64,000 bases of DNA from Dyella sp. 2HG41-7. Its GTDB lineage: Bacteria; Pseudomonadota; Gammaproteobacteria; Xanthomonadales; Rhodanobacteraceae. Each line of letters opens with the position of its first letter. Positions within the stretch are counted from its first letter, which is position 1. The DNA lies in NCBI RefSeq assembly GCF_021390675.1, contig NZ_JAJEJV010000004.1, positions 2,232,001 to 2,296,000 on the forward strand. Direction: 5' to 3'. The notes under the pieces were generated by a model. The model did not search any database. It was given only the letters and a program-made list of their open reading frames with translations, and was not told where the DNA came from. The position numbers and the translations under genes were made by a program. Below are positions 29,892 through 40,311 of this stretch, piece by piece.

Positions 29892-29960
29892 GTCGTTTCA
29901 AGCGAAACGACACGTAGGAATCCCCGCTCATCTTCGAGATGTGGGCGGGGCGTTTCCTAC
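29892..29960. other. Two adjacent intergenic hairpins
   Basis: First an 8-bp perfect stem gtcgtttc/gaaacgac (29892-29911). Then a long imperfect hairpin (29914-29960) pairing gtaggaa with ttcctac and ccccgc with gcgggg around catct-tcg-agatg. Neither has a T-run. They lie between the esterase stop and the next gene's ribosome site, so could be an RNA-end structure or a 5' UTR element. Confidence 0.5.
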
Positions 29961-29991
29961 ATTGGGGCATGTCTAGCTGGAGGGAATCGCA

Positions 29992-30483
29992 ATGAAGTCG
30001 TTTGGATTGATGGCAGTGCTGGCGGCCGCGTTTATGGCTGCTCCAGGTGTTTATGCGCAGCAAGCTCCCGCCGCCGCGGGCAGCATGACGGTGCAGTGCA
30101 ACGATGGTACGTCCCAGACGGTCACCACCACGAAGGGTGCCTGCCATGGGCACAAGGGCATCAACAAGAAAGCGTCCAGCAGCTCCAGCTCGTCGGGTAG
30201 CAGCACGGCGGCAGAGTCGGCCGCTCCGGCTGCAGCCGCCGCGCCGGCTGCGGCAGCAGCGCCTGCCGCCAAGTCGTCGGCTGCTTCGAAGATGACGCCT
30301 GCCGCCACGCAAGCGGCTGGCGGCGGTGCGGGTCAGGTGTGGGTCAATACTGGTTCCAAGACCAAGGCCTATCACTGCGAAGGTAGCAAGTGGTACGGCA
30401 AGACCAAAGAAGGCAAGTACATGAGCGCCGCCGATGCGCAAGCGGCCGGCTATCACGCAGCCAAAAACGAGAAGTGCCAATAA
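29992..30483 (+). CDS. Exported small protein with Ala/Ser linker (DUF3761-like N-terminus)
   Basis: 163 residues. Signal peptide (1-22, ending VYA), then a short motif [26 protein letters not shown], typical of DUF3761-like small secreted proteins. A low-complexity Ser and Ala/Pro linker (about 58-105) precedes a C-terminal module with [23 protein letters not shown] and [21 protein letters not shown], which looks like a small two-cysteine surface domain seen repeatedly in exported proteobacterial proteins. Function unknown. A strong terminator follows. Confidence 0.75.
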   Translation: MKSFGLMAVLAAAFMAAPGVYAQQAPAAAGSMTVQCNDGTSQTVTTTKGACHGHKGINKKASSSSSSSGSSTAAESAAPAAAAAPAAAAAPAAKSSAASKMTPAATQAAGGGAGQVWVNTGSKTKAYHCEGSKWYGKTKEGKYMSAADAQAAGYHAAKNEKCQ

Positions 30484-30511
30484 TCCTTTGCGCTAACTAC
30501 CGTTTCATAAA

Positions 30512-30546
30512 GAACGGGGCGGGCCGACCGTCCCGTTTCTTTTTTT
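30512..30546 (+). terminator. Rho-independent terminator after the small exported protein
   Basis: A 10-bp stem (30513-30522 with 30528-30537, one G-T pair) with loop gccga is followed by T-rich sequence to 30546. Its tail overlaps the stop codon of the convergent VOC gene. Confidence 0.85.
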
Positions 30547-30973
30547 ACGGGATTTGCCACGGGTCGTAACTGCCGAACCACCACAGGTGGCCTTGCGGAT
30601 CGCGGCAGGCATAACCCGCGCCGCCGTATTCTTTCTCGGCATATTCCTCGATGATTTCCGCACCGGCGGCTTTCGCCCGTTCGTAGTGCGCTTTGCAATC
30701 GATAACGGTCACACATGCGCATTGCGTTTCGCGGCCTTGCACCTCATCCGGTTGCACCATGTGCTCGCTGAAGGCGCCGGAATTGATATCGCCCAGCATC
30801 ACCATCCCGTTGCCGTACACCAGCTGCGCGTGCACGACGCGACCTTGCGCGTCCTCGTACACGGCATGCTTCTCGAACCCAAACGCCTTGCACAGCCAAT
30901 CGATAGCGGCGTGTGCGTCGCGGTAGCGCATGCCGGGAATGATGGTGCTGCCGTGGGTGATCTTGTCGTTCAT
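30545..30973 (-). CDS. VOC-superfamily (glyoxalase/bleomycin-resistance-like) protein
   Basis: 142 residues, single VOC fold: IIPGMRYRDAHAAIDWLCKAFGFEKHAVYEDAQGRVVHAQLVYGNGMVMLGD and a C-terminal half EYGGAGYACRDPQGHLWWFGSYDPW. It belongs to the PhnB-like / YdfO group of small VOC proteins, enzymatic activity unassigned. It converges with the exported protein gene; upstream (31000) is open to its own promoter. Confidence 0.85.
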   Translation of the reverse strand: MNDKITHGSTIIPGMRYRDAHAAIDWLCKAFGFEKHAVYEDAQGRVVHAQLVYGNGMVMLGDINSGAFSEHMVQPDEVQGRETQCACVTVIDCKAHYERAKAAGAEIIEEYAEKEYGGAGYACRDPQGHLWWFGSYDPWQIP

Positions 30974-31067
30974 GAGCTTCGTCTCCCGTGGAGAGTTGCT
31001 ACAACCTAATCTGCGCCCTCTGAGTGGAGCATGGTTTTCATTGCAATCGCTGTATCGCCGACTTGCC

Positions 31068-33503
31068 TTAAACGCTAGGCGCAGCAGGACTGTCTTCGCC
31101 CAACGGCCCCAAATTGCGCACGATCATGCTTTGCGGCGTCGATAGGGGCATCTGTGCCTGGCCGAGTCGCGCCAGGATGTCGAAGAACAGCGCGCTTTTC
31201 ACCGCGGATGCCTCGCGCGGACTGCGGACATAAGCCACGCCGGTAAAGGTCATTGCCGCGCTGGTGATGTCGTCCAGGGTTACCGCCGGGGCAGGCGTAT
31301 CGAGCGTCGACGGATTGGCATGCAACGCTTCCAACATGATCTCGCGCACTTTGTCGGCGTTGCTGTCCAACGGCATCGGTAGGCTCAATTTCACGCGACC
31401 CAATGCATTGCCATGCGTCACGTTGCGCAGGTTTTGCGTGATGAATTGCGAGTTCGGCACGATCATCGTGGAACGGTCGCTCAACTGTATTTCCGTCGCG
31501 CGCACGTTGATGCGGCGAATATCGCCTTCGACGCCCGGCATGCTGACCCAATCGCCAACCTTCACTGGCCGCTCGGCCAGCAGTATCAGGCCGGAGATAA
31601 AGTTGGACACGATCGCCTGCAAGCCAAAACCGATACCCACCGACAACGCGCTGGCGATCCACGTCAAGCTTTCCAAGCTCACGTCGGCCGTGCGCAATGC
31701 CAGCGCGAACACGATCACCACCGCCACATAATTCAGCAACGTGACGATGGAGTTCTGCATCCCGACATCGAGCGTGGTCTTGGGCAGCAGTTGATGCGAC
31801 AACCATTGCCGCACGATGCGCACCGCGAACAGGCCCAACGCAAACACCAGCACGGCATTGAAAATCGCGCCCGGTTTGATAGTGAGCTCGCCGACTTTCA
31901 ATCCGGTAAATACGTTGCCGATATGCGAGAAGATATCTTGCGGGCCGCCGCCGAATGGCACTAGCAACGTGCCCACCGCCACCAGTAGCAGCAAAATCTG
32001 ACAGACCGCCGACAAAACCGTCGACGCCTGCTCCAGCGTGGTCGATGCGACATTGAACGACGCTTGCAAGCGTTGCCCGCTACGTCCTTTCGGTGCGAGC
32101 AGCGTTTCGAACAGATCGCGTTGCAGATGAGAAAGCATATAGAGCGACGCGACGATCATGCCGATCCACATCATCTGCCACGAGATGAAAAAGCCCAGCG
32201 CCACGTAACCGGTCAACACCGACAGCCACGCCACAACCACGCCCAGCGTGGCCAGCCCGAACAACAGACCGACCCACACCGCATGACTCGCCGGCTTTTC
32301 GCCTTGCGAACGTTGCGTATTGCGTGCGCGTTTGGCGCGAGCCAAGGCTGAGCCCACCAAGCCTGTGATCAGCAACGCAAGAAATGCGCGCGTGCAAACC
32401 GTCGCTGGCAAGCTGGCGCCCGCGAGGTTGTTCAACCGCTCCATGGCGCCCAATAGCAGAAACGCGCCGCCTAGCAACCACGGAAACCAGCGCAGCGTGC
32501 GTGCGGTGAATTTCGTCAACGCCGGCAAACGCCAGGAAGGGTGATTGACCGAAAGCAGCGCACGCCCAAGTCCAGCGATAAAGGCCGAGAAAAACACGGT
32601 GCGCACGATGGACTGCGCAAACGTTTCGACTTCCTCGCTCAGCGTGTCGTTCCAGTTGAACGCGAGGTACACAAGACGCGCGGCCAAGCCGATCGACAGC
32701 GTCACCGCCAACGTGAAGATCACCGCCAACGCGCTGCGTCGCAGATGCCCATCGGGCATGTAACGTGTGGCCAGCGCCAATGTCCAACGCTCCACCAGCC
32801 AGCGGCCCGGCACAATCAGCAACACGGCGCCGACCAGGCACAACGCGAACGGGAGGCGGTTGTCGGGTTGCCACGCAATGCTGGCGTCTTCGGACAACAG
32901 GCCTTTGACGTAACTGATATGTCCGATGTCGTCGTGAAAGTTTTTCTTCAACTCGCTCCAGAAACCCAAGCCGAGCGGCGAGTACGTGCGCGAACCCAGT
33001 TGTGCCTGAAATTGCTCGTTGTGCGCCTCGACGATCTGCGACGCCAACTTGGACGCATCCTGGCTCAGCAGCTGCGCCTGCTTGATCTGTCCGTCGAGCT
33101 TGGATTTGTCGCGCTCAAGCTGATGCCGCTGCTGACTGACCGCCGACGTTTCCGGTGGCGCGCCGGCGGTGGGTGCGGGTCCCAGCACCGTGAGTCTAGT
33201 CTGCACGCCGTCGAGCTCCGGGCTCAGCGTCTGGATCAGCTGGTCGGCGTGTTGCTGCACATCGCCGGTTTGACTGCGTAGATCGTTGAGCGTCGCCGTC
33301 GTGGATTTGCTGTTGAACGACGTCTTGATGTTGTCCAGCTGTTTGCTGAGGCCGCTCAGCGCCTGGGCCGGGTCTTGCGTCGAACTGGCGCTGGCCGGTG
33401 CAGGCGCGTTCTGCGCGAGCGTGGATGGGGCGCTCAGCAAGAGTGAGCCGAGCAGCATCGATGAGGCGAAAAGCTTGCAGATGAGTGTGCGCATAACGGG
33501 CAT
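31068..33503 (-). CDS. Large MscS-family mechanosensitive channel with DUF3772 periplasmic domain
   Basis: About 811 residues from ATG 33503; ATG 33494 is an alternative, while a non-ATG start at 33530 is unlikely. Signal peptide (about 1-30), then a long coiled-coil-rich periplasmic region (Ser/Gln/Lys-rich, about 35-190). Around ten membrane helices follow, ending in the MscS core: GIGFGLQAIVSNFISGLILLAERPVKVGDWV, then RINVRATEIQLSDRSTMIVPNSQFITQNLRNVTHGN. This matches the MscK/YjeP-type architecture. It likely protects against osmotic down-shock at the inner membrane. Confidence 0.93.
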   Translation of the reverse strand: MPVMRTLICKLFASSMLLGSLLLSAPSTLAQNAPAPASASSTQDPAQALSGLSKQLDNIKTSFNSKSTTATLNDLRSQTGDVQQHADQLIQTLSPELDGVQTRLTVLGPAPTAGAPPETSAVSQQRHQLERDKSKLDGQIKQAQLLSQDASKLASQIVEAHNEQFQAQLGSRTYSPLGLGFWSELKKNFHDDIGHISYVKGLLSEDASIAWQPDNRLPFALCLVGAVLLIVPGRWLVERWTLALATRYMPDGHLRRSALAVIFTLAVTLSIGLAARLVYLAFNWNDTLSEEVETFAQSIVRTVFFSAFIAGLGRALLSVNHPSWRLPALTKFTARTLRWFPWLLGGAFLLLGAMERLNNLAGASLPATVCTRAFLALLITGLVGSALARAKRARNTQRSQGEKPASHAVWVGLLFGLATLGVVVAWLSVLTGYVALGFFISWQMMWIGMIVASLYMLSHLQRDLFETLLAPKGRSGQRLQASFNVASTTLEQASTVLSAVCQILLLLVAVGTLLVPFGGGPQDIFSHIGNVFTGLKVGELTIKPGAIFNAVLVFALGLFAVRIVRQWLSHQLLPKTTLDVGMQNSIVTLLNYVAVVIVFALALRTADVSLESLTWIASALSVGIGFGLQAIVSNFISGLILLAERPVKVGDWVSMPGVEGDIRRINVRATEIQLSDRSTMIVPNSQFITQNLRNVTHGNALGRVKLSLPMPLDSNADKVREIMLEALHANPSTLDTPAPAVTLDDITSAAMTFTGVAYVRSPREASAVKSALFFDILARLGQAQMPLSTPQSMIVRNLGPLGEDSPAAPSV

Positions 33504-33664
33504 GATCCGAATGACGTCGCTCACGGTCAATTGTTCTCGCCCGAATTGGCCTTTCAGGGGTAGTCAGCATTCAGGCAAGGTGGGCGCGAATGCCCTGAAA
33601 CGACGGCCCTGTATAGTTGCCGGTTCATCCCCATATCAATGGCTCGCCCAATGGACACCGCGCC

Positions 33665-35509
33665 ATGATCTTTCGCTGGTTCGAATCCCTGATCGACGCC
33701 TTCAAGGACCCCGTCGACACCATGCCGCCCAAGTCGGTGTGGCGCTTCTATGCGTTTTATTTGCGCCAGGTTTGGCCAGTGTTCGCGGCGGCGATCATCA
33801 TCGGATTCGGCGTCGCGCTGGTCGAGGTGTCGTTGTTCGGATTTATCGGCCGCATTGTCGATATGGCCAAGGGCGCGCCTGGCAAGGCGTTTTTCGCCGA
33901 GCACGGCCACGAATTGATGTGGATGGGGTTTGTGGCGCTGGTGCTGCGTCCGCTTTTTATCGGCGTGCACGATCTGCTGGTCAATCAATCGGTAGTGCCC
34001 AACTTGACCAACCGCATCCGCTGGCAAAACCATCGGTATGTAATTCGCCAAAGCCTCGGTTTCTTTCAAAACGATTACGCCGGGCGCATCGCCAACCGCA
34101 TCATGCAGACGGGTGCATCGCTGCGCGAATCGGCGGTGCAGATCGTGGATGCGATCTGGTACGTAGCGATCTACACCGGCAGCGCCATCGTGATGTTTGC
34201 ACAGGCCGATGTGTGGCTCGCCGCGCCGCTGGTAGTGTGGTTGTTCTTGTACGTCGGCACGCTGTACATCTTCATTCCGCGCACGCGCCAACGCTCGTGG
34301 CTCGCATCGGAAGCGCGCTCCAAGCTGATGGGCCGCATCGTCGACGGATACAGCAATATCCTCACGCTCAAACTCTTCGCGCATACGCAACGCGAAGAAG
34401 CCTACGTGGCGGATGCAATGGGCGAGCAGACCGAAAAGCTGCGCGCCATGACCCGGCTCACCACTGCAATGGATACCACCATCACGACGTTGAACGGCTT
34501 TCTGATCGTCGGCACGTCGGCGCTGGCGGTGTGGTTGTGGAGCGAAGGCCGCGTGACGGTCGGCGCGATTGCGCTGTCCACGGGCCTTGTGATCCGCATC
34601 AACAATATGTCCGGCTGGATTATGTGGGTGGTGAACGGCATCTTCGAAAACGTCGGCACCGTGCAGGACGGCATTACCACGATTTCAGAGCCGCGCGCCG
34701 TACAAGATCGCGAAGGCGCGATGCCGTTGGAAGTGGTCGCGGGCGAAGTGCATTTCGACGATATCCACTTCCATTATGGCAAGCAGGGCGGCGTGATCTC
34801 GGGATTGAATCTGGCGGTTCGTCCCGGCGAAAAGATCGGCTTGGTGGGGCCGTCGGGCGCGGGCAAATCCACGTTGGTGAATGTGCTGTTGCGCCTGTAC
34901 GACCTGGAAGGCGGTCATATTCGCATCGACGGCAGCGATATCTCGCAGGTGACGCAGGAAAGCCTGCGTTCTCAAATCGGTGTGGTGACGCAGGATACGT
35001 CACTGCTGCATCGTTCCGTGCGCGACAACCTTCTGTATGGCCGTCCTGACGCAAGCGAAGCGCAGTTGCAAGATGCGATTCGCAAGGCGCGCGCCGACGA
35101 ATTTATCCCGAACTTGATCGACGGCGAAGAACGCCGCGGCCTGGATGCGCATGTCGGCGAGCGCGGCGTAAAACTTTCCGGGGGTCAGCGGCAACGCATC
35201 GCCATTGCGCGCGTGCTGTTGAAAGATGCGCCGATTCTGGTGCTCGACGAAGCGACATCCGCGCTCGATTCCGAAGTGGAAGCGGCGATTCAGGAAAGCC
35301 TGGAACTGCTGATGGAAGGCAAAACCGTTATCGCCATCGCGCATCGTCTTTCCACCATTGCCCGCATGGACCGATTGGTGGTGATGGACAAGGGCAGGGT
35401 AGTAGAGACCGGAACGCATGCGGAGTTGATTACGCATGGCGGTTTGTATGCGAGGTTGTGGCAGCGGCAAACGGGCGGTTTTGTCGCCGCAGACGACGCG
35501 CTTGCATAG
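33665..35509 (+). CDS. ABC exporter, fused permease-ATPase (MsbA/multidrug type)
   Basis: 614 residues: an N-terminal six-helix transmembrane domain (about 25-330) and a C-terminal nucleotide-binding domain. The latter has Walker A VGPSGAGKSTL (near residue 396), Q-loop IGVVTQDTSLLHRSV, signature LSGGQRQRIAIARVLLKDAP, Walker B ILVLDEATSALD and the switch His in VIAIAHRLST. This is the homodimeric exporter layout; lipid or drug substrate cannot be told. ATG 33665 fits the family N-terminus better than the longer frame. Confidence 0.92.
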   Translation: MIFRWFESLIDAFKDPVDTMPPKSVWRFYAFYLRQVWPVFAAAIIIGFGVALVEVSLFGFIGRIVDMAKGAPGKAFFAEHGHELMWMGFVALVLRPLFIGVHDLLVNQSVVPNLTNRIRWQNHRYVIRQSLGFFQNDYAGRIANRIMQTGASLRESAVQIVDAIWYVAIYTGSAIVMFAQADVWLAAPLVVWLFLYVGTLYIFIPRTRQRSWLASEARSKLMGRIVDGYSNILTLKLFAHTQREEAYVADAMGEQTEKLRAMTRLTTAMDTTITTLNGFLIVGTSALAVWLWSEGRVTVGAIALSTGLVIRINNMSGWIMWVVNGIFENVGTVQDGITTISEPRAVQDREGAMPLEVVAGEVHFDDIHFHYGKQGGVISGLNLAVRPGEKIGLVGPSGAGKSTLVNVLLRLYDLEGGHIRIDGSDISQVTQESLRSQIGVVTQDTSLLHRSVRDNLLYGRPDASEAQLQDAIRKARADEFIPNLIDGEERRGLDAHVGERGVKLSGGQRQRIAIARVLLKDAPILVLDEATSALDSEVEAAIQESLELLMEGKTVIAIAHRLSTIARMDRLVVMDKGRVVETGTHAELITHGGLYARLWQRQTGGFVAADDALA

Positions 35510-35510
35510 A

Positions 35511-35540
35511 TCGTCGCCCCGGCGTTCGCCGGGGCGACGA
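35511..35540. repeat. REP-like hairpin, 14-bp perfect stem
   Basis: tcgtcgccccggcg and cgccggggcgacga are perfect reverse complements separated by tt. It sits between the convergent ABC exporter and ClC channel genes and matches single arms of the doublets at 51186 and 54676. It may also act as a bidirectional transcription-end structure, although a T-run is absent. Confidence 0.85.
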
Positions 35541-35554
35541 GTAATACGTATGGA

Positions 35555-37411
35555 TCAGGGCGCGCTCGGCTTCCCCGTTAAATCCAAATGCCGCGAAGCA
35601 AGTCGCGCCTCGCGCAACCGTCTCGCATGCGCCGCGAGCAAATCACCGCGCGTGATAATGCCGATCATCTCGTGCGGCGCCTTTTTGCTCATCACCACCA
35701 GGCGCCCCACATCGCGTTCCACCATATGATCGGCGGCTTCGCGCAGCGTGTGATCTTCGCGCACCACAATCGGCGGGCGCTGCACGAGCGAACGAACCGT
35801 CGCATCGTTGGCCAGTGTCGCGTCGTAAAGCTGACGTCGCGTTACCACGCCGATCACCTGGCCGTTCGCATCGAGCACCGGGAAACCTTGATGCTTGGTG
35901 CTCTTTCCGGCAGTGGCAAGCCAGTTGTGCACCTGTTCGATCGTGTCCTCGGCTTGCAGGCTCACCACTTTGCGGCTGCACGCGTCGCGCACAAAAATCT
36001 GATCCAGGTAATCGGCTGCGTAGTCGGAAGGCACACGCACACCGCGGCGTACGATCTTTTCCGTCATGATCGTATTGCGCATCATCAATCCGGAAATGAG
36101 ATACGCAGCGGCACATGCGCCGAGGAGGGGCAGCAGGCCGTGGGGCTGCTGTGTGGTTTCGAACGCGAACACCACCGAGGTGAGAAACGCGCGCGATGCC
36201 CCGGCAAAAATGGCCGCCATGCAAACCAGCGCCGCCAGATGCGGATCGACCTGCAACCACGGCGCGACCGACGCTAGCACCATGCCGAACACGCCGCCCA
36301 TCGCACCCCCGATGGTAAACAACGGTGCGAGCGTACCGCCCGAGGTGCCGCTGCCCAATGCGACCGACCACGACAACAGTTTCAATAGACACAACGCAAG
36401 CATCGCCGTCAGGCCGATCTGCCCGCTGAGCACCGTGGAAATATTCGTGTAGCCAACGCCGAGCGTCAGCGGCATGAAATAGCCGACCACGCCGACCACG
36501 ATGCCGCCCATTGCCGGCCACCACATCCAGTGGATCGGCAGTTTTTCGAAATGATCTTCGATGGCGTACGTGAGACGCGTAATACCCACGCTCAACACGC
36601 CAACGATCAAGCCGAGCACGATATACGTCGCGATGGCAGGCAGCGTCGGCGTGCCGACGTGCGGCATCGGGAACATCGGCTCGTTGCCTTCGAGCACATA
36701 GCGCACGCCAGTACCGACGGTCGCGGCCAGCGCCACGGGGATCAGCGAGCGCGCACGGCGTTCGAACAACAACAATTCGATCGCCAGCAACACGGCGGAA
36801 ATCGGTGCGGAAAACACCGCCGCCATACCGGCTGCGGCGCCGGCGGCCAGCAGCGTTTTGCGCTCGTCGGCGGTGACGTGCATCAACTGCGCAATCAACG
36901 AACCCAGCGCACCGCCGGTGGCGATAATCGGACCTTCCGCGCCGAACGGGCCGCCGGTGCCGATGGCGATGGCGGAGGAAACCGGCTTCAGCCAGGTGAT
37001 GCGTGGCGGAATGCGGCTCTCGTTGAGCAGCACTTGTTCCATCGCTTCAGGAATGCCGTGCCCGCGAATCGCGCGCGAGCCCCAGCGTGCCATCACGCCG
37101 ACGATCAAGCCGCCGACGGCGGGAACCAGAACGACCCACCAACCCAGGTGATTGTTCGCCGGACTGACAAAGTCGTAACTCCAGCGCCCATAGAAAGCGA
37201 TATTGGTGATCAGACCGATCAAGGCGGTCAGGACTTTCGCCACGACGGCGACCACGCCGCCGAGCAAGACGGCGACAAACCCGATCCAGAGCACGCGGGC
37301 GTCCAAGGGACGGAATTGCCGCGGCATATGCGCGGCGGCAAGCGTGGGATCAAGCGAAGGCGCCAGCGGAAGCGAGGCGCGTGTGTGTTGTTCGGTGTTC
37401 TCGGAATGCAT
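35555..37411 (-). CDS. ClC-family chloride channel/transporter with C-terminal CBS pair
   Basis: 618 residues. ClC signatures: GHGIPEAMEQVLL, GTGGPFGAEGPIIATGGALGSL (the GxEGP block with the gating glutamate), GAAAGMAAVFSAPISAVLLAIE and GSGTSGGTLAPLFTIGGAMGG. After the membrane domain come two CBS domains (about 475-595: FPVLDANGQVIGVVTRRQLYD and LVVMSKKAPHEMIGIITRGDLL), which may sense adenine nucleotides. It transports Cl- (channel or H+ antiporter not distinguishable). Confidence 0.94.
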   Translation of the reverse strand: MHSENTEQHTRASLPLAPSLDPTLAAAHMPRQFRPLDARVLWIGFVAVLLGGVVAVVAKVLTALIGLITNIAFYGRWSYDFVSPANNHLGWWVVLVPAVGGLIVGVMARWGSRAIRGHGIPEAMEQVLLNESRIPPRITWLKPVSSAIAIGTGGPFGAEGPIIATGGALGSLIAQLMHVTADERKTLLAAGAAAGMAAVFSAPISAVLLAIELLLFERRARSLIPVALAATVGTGVRYVLEGNEPMFPMPHVGTPTLPAIATYIVLGLIVGVLSVGITRLTYAIEDHFEKLPIHWMWWPAMGGIVVGVVGYFMPLTLGVGYTNISTVLSGQIGLTAMLALCLLKLLSWSVALGSGTSGGTLAPLFTIGGAMGGVFGMVLASVAPWLQVDPHLAALVCMAAIFAGASRAFLTSVVFAFETTQQPHGLLPLLGACAAAYLISGLMMRNTIMTEKIVRRGVRVPSDYAADYLDQIFVRDACSRKVVSLQAEDTIEQVHNWLATAGKSTKHQGFPVLDANGQVIGVVTRRQLYDATLANDATVRSLVQRPPIVVREDHTLREAADHMVERDVGRLVVMSKKAPHEMIGIITRGDLLAAHARRLREARLASRHLDLTGKPSAP

Positions 37412-37517
37412 GTGGAGCCCCTGTGCGGTGCGGCAAGGTTACTGGGGTCGAGGCAAAGTAGCTGGCTGGAAAATGAATTACCCGTTCGGCCGTTTTTTTA
37501 AGGGATAAACGAATCGC

Positions 37518-37549
37518 TTGACTCTGGACCTAGATCAAGGGTCTAGACT
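37518..37549 (+). promoter_or_regulatory. MerR-type promoter/operator for the copper-type regulator and ATPase
   Basis: A -35 hexamer ttgact (37518-37523) and -10 tagact (37544-37549) are separated by 20 bp, the over-long spacing typical of MerR-family promoters. An imperfect dyad (actctggacc / gggtctagact) lies in the spacer. The -10 ends only 6 bases before ATG 37556, so the transcript should be leaderless or nearly so. Confidence 0.8.
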
Positions 37550-37555
37550 TGTCGC

Positions 37556-37981
37556 ATGACTACTCAAGCCGCTTCCCTGACTATTGGAGCCGTCGCCAAG
37601 CGCGCCGGCGTCGCCATCGACACGATCCGCTTTTACGAGCGGGAGGGCCTGCTGCCCGAACCATTGCGGCGCGCCTCCGGCTACCGCAGTTACAACGACA
37701 CGGCGGTCGCGCGATTGCGCTTTATCCGGCGCGCCAAGGATCTGGGCTTCAGCCTGGACGAAATTCGCGATCTTTTGGCGCTCTCATCCTATCGCCGCGG
37801 CGGTGTACGGGCGGTGCGCAAACGCGCGGAGCAGCGTCTCGCCAGCATCGATGCACGGATCGCCGAGCTCATGCGTATCCGCCAGGGGCTGGAGCAGCTG
37901 ATCGAGGCCTGCCCGGGCAAGGGCGATCCGGAACATTGCCCGATCTTGCGTGCGTTGGCGGACGAGGAGCCGCAAGCATGA
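37556..37981 (+). CDS. MerR-family heavy-metal-responsive regulator
   Basis: 141 residues. N-terminal winged helix: [67 protein letters not shown], characteristic of MerR. The C-terminal metal-binding end has [14 protein letters not shown], with two cysteines spaced as in CueR/PbrR-like loops (C-x7-8-C). It probably senses Cu(I)/Ag(I) or another soft metal and activates its own promoter. Its stop overlaps the ATPase ATG by four bases, so regulator and transporter are coupled. Confidence 0.9.
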   Translation: MTTQAASLTIGAVAKRAGVAIDTIRFYEREGLLPEPLRRASGYRSYNDTAVARLRFIRRAKDLGFSLDEIRDLLALSSYRRGGVRAVRKRAEQRLASIDARIAELMRIRQGLEQLIEACPGKGDPEHCPILRALADEEPQA

Positions 37982-40311
37982 GCGCACACCACTCGTGCTG
38001 CCATGCGACGCCTTCGACCGACGTGAACGCCACCGCGAAAGATCCGGTATGCGGCATGACGGTCGATCCAAACACTACGCCGCATCACGCCGACCACCAC
38101 GGACACACCTATCACTTTTGCGCGGCCGGATGTCGTCAGAAATTCATCGCGCATCCCGAAGCGTATTTGCACGAGCATCGTGCGCTGCCGCCAGCGATTC
38201 CCGGCGCGATCTACACCTGTCCCATGCACCCGGAAGTGCAACAGAACGGCCCGGGCGATTGCCCCAAATGCGGCATGGCGCTGGAGCCGATGATGCCGAG
38301 CTTGGAGGATGACGACGCTGGCGAAGCGCAAGCCATGAGCAGAAAGCTGTGGCTGCTGATCGCGTTGACGCTCCCGGTTTTCCTTATCGCGATGCTGCCG
38401 CACGCAGGCATGCGCTTGCCGCAATCATGGTCGGGGACGAGCGCGTGGATCGAGGCGATTTTCGGCAGCGTCGTCGTATTGTGGGGCGGCGCAACGTTCT
38501 TTGCGCGCGGCTGGCGTTCGTTGCGGCCGTGGCAACCGAACATGTACACCTTGATCGCCATCGGTACGGGTGTCGCATGGCTCTACAGCGTGATCGCATT
38601 CTCGGCGCCTCAGCTTTTTCCCTTGGGCTTCCGCGATTTGCACGGTCGCGTCGGCGTGTACTTCGAGTCCGCGGCTGTCATCGTCACCTTGGTGACCTTG
38701 GGCGATTTTCTGGAATGGCGAGCGCGTCGGCGCACCAGTGCGGCGTTGAAAGCGTTATTGGAGTTGGTGCCGAAAACGGCGCGCCGCATAACCCATGGCG
38801 AAGAACACGATATCCCTGTAAGCGATGTTCAGATCGACGACGTATTGCGCATACGCCCCGGCGAAAAAATTCCCGTGGATGGCGTCGTGTTGAGCGGCGC
38901 CACGCAGGTGGACGAATCGATGTTGACCGGTGAACCGATGCCAGTCTCTAAAACGGCAGGCGATCCGCTTACCGGCGGCACAGTCAATCAGCAGGGCACG
39001 CTGACGATGCGCGTGGAAAAAATCGGCGCATCGACGATGCTGTCGCAGATCGTTGCGCAAGTTGCGCAGGCACAACGCAGCAAAGCACCGCTGCAGCGCG
39101 TGGCCGATCGCGTGGCGGCGTGGTTTGTGCCGGCCGTCATCGGTGTCGCTTTATTGGCCGCCATCGGATGGATCGCGTTTGGGCCGGAACCGCGTTTCGC
39201 GCATGCGTTGATTGCAGCGGTATCCGTGCTGATCATCGCGTGTCCGTGCGCCTTGGGTTTGGCGACGCCGATTTCTATCATGGTGGCGAGCGGGCGCGGC
39301 GCGCAGCACGGTCTGCTGTTCAAAGACGCGGCTGCGATTGAAACGCTGCGCGATGTCGACACGCTGGTGGTGGACAAGACCGGCACGTTGACGGAAGGCA
39401 AGCCTTTGCTCGCATCCATCGTCGCTTTGGGCGACGTGAGTCGCGAGCATCTGCTGCATTTCGCCGCCAGTCTCGAGCGTTCGAGCGAGCATCCGCTGGC
39501 CAAAGCCATCGTCGCGGCAGCAAACAAGGAGCAGGTCGGTTTCAACGATGCTGAGGATTTTGAGTATCACGTGGGCGGCGGTGTTAGCGGGCGCGTGCAA
39601 GAACGTCGATTGGCATTTGGCAATGTGCGGCTGATGGAACAATTCGGCATTGCATTGAATGCAAGCGTTCTTGCTCAAGCTGACGATCACCGCGCTCGCG
39701 GCGCAACCGTCATGTTCCTTGCTGTAGATGGCAAAGCCGAAGGTTTGTTCGCGGTAAGCGATCGCATCAAGGCTGATACGCGGCAAGCCGTCGCGGACCT
39801 GAAAGCGGGCGGTTTGCATCTCGTAATGTTGACGGGTGACAACCTCACGACCGCCAGCAGCGTGGCGCGCGAATTGGACATCGACGACATTCACGCCGAT
39901 ATGTCGCCTGCCGACAAGGCGGCCGTGATTCAGTCGCTGCGCAAGCAAGGCAAGCGCGTTGCGATGGCGGGCGACGGCATCAACGATGCGCCGGCGCTCG
40001 CATCCGCGGATATCGGCATTGCGATGGGGCAGGGTACGGACGTCGCCATGGAAAGCGCGCAACTCACGCTGGTGAAAGGCAGCCTCGGCGGCATCCTGTA
40101 CGCGCGCACGTTGTCGCAGGCGACCGTGCGCAATATTCGCCAGAATCTTTTCTTTGCGTTCGTCTACAACGCGCTTGGAGTGCCGTTGGCGGCGGGCGTG
40201 CTGTATCCGCTGTTCGGTATGGTGCTATCGCCGATGATCGCCGCATTGGCGATGAGTCTTTCTTCCGTATCGGTAGTGAGCAACGCGCTGCGTTTGCGTC
40301 GCGCAACGTGA
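37978..40311 (+). CDS. P1B-type copper-transporting ATPase
   Basis: 777 residues from ATG 37978. N-terminal metal domains differ from CopA: a YHS-like segment [10 protein letters not shown] (about 22-31, with C-G-M) and a heavy-metal-binding YTCPMHPEV...[10 protein letters not shown] block (about 79-106). The membrane site has [12 protein letters not shown] (C422-P-C424), the phosphorylated Asp is in [10 protein letters not shown] (D466), and the hinge is [24 protein letters not shown] (from about 665). This is Cu(I)/Ag(I) export into the periplasm; the MerR partner supports metal regulation. An open frame upstream of 37978 is read-through of the MerR region and rejected. Confidence 0.94.
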   Translation: MSAHHSCCHATPSTDVNATAKDPVCGMTVDPNTTPHHADHHGHTYHFCAAGCRQKFIAHPEAYLHEHRALPPAIPGAIYTCPMHPEVQQNGPGDCPKCGMALEPMMPSLEDDDAGEAQAMSRKLWLLIALTLPVFLIAMLPHAGMRLPQSWSGTSAWIEAIFGSVVVLWGGATFFARGWRSLRPWQPNMYTLIAIGTGVAWLYSVIAFSAPQLFPLGFRDLHGRVGVYFESAAVIVTLVTLGDFLEWRARRRTSAALKALLELVPKTARRITHGEEHDIPVSDVQIDDVLRIRPGEKIPVDGVVLSGATQVDESMLTGEPMPVSKTAGDPLTGGTVNQQGTLTMRVEKIGASTMLSQIVAQVAQAQRSKAPLQRVADRVAAWFVPAVIGVALLAAIGWIAFGPEPRFAHALIAAVSVLIIACPCALGLATPISIMVASGRGAQHGLLFKDAAAIETLRDVDTLVVDKTGTLTEGKPLLASIVALGDVSREHLLHFAASLERSSEHPLAKAIVAAANKEQVGFNDAEDFEYHVGGGVSGRVQERRLAFGNVRLMEQFGIALNASVLAQADDHRARGATVMFLAVDGKAEGLFAVSDRIKADTRQAVADLKAGGLHLVMLTGDNLTTASSVARELDIDDIHADMSPADKAAVIQSLRKQGKRVAMAGDGINDAPALASADIGIAMGQGTDVAMESAQLTLVKGSLGGILYARTLSQATVRNIRQNLFFAFVYNALGVPLAAGVLYPLFGMVLSPMIAALAMSLSSVSVVSNALRLRRAT

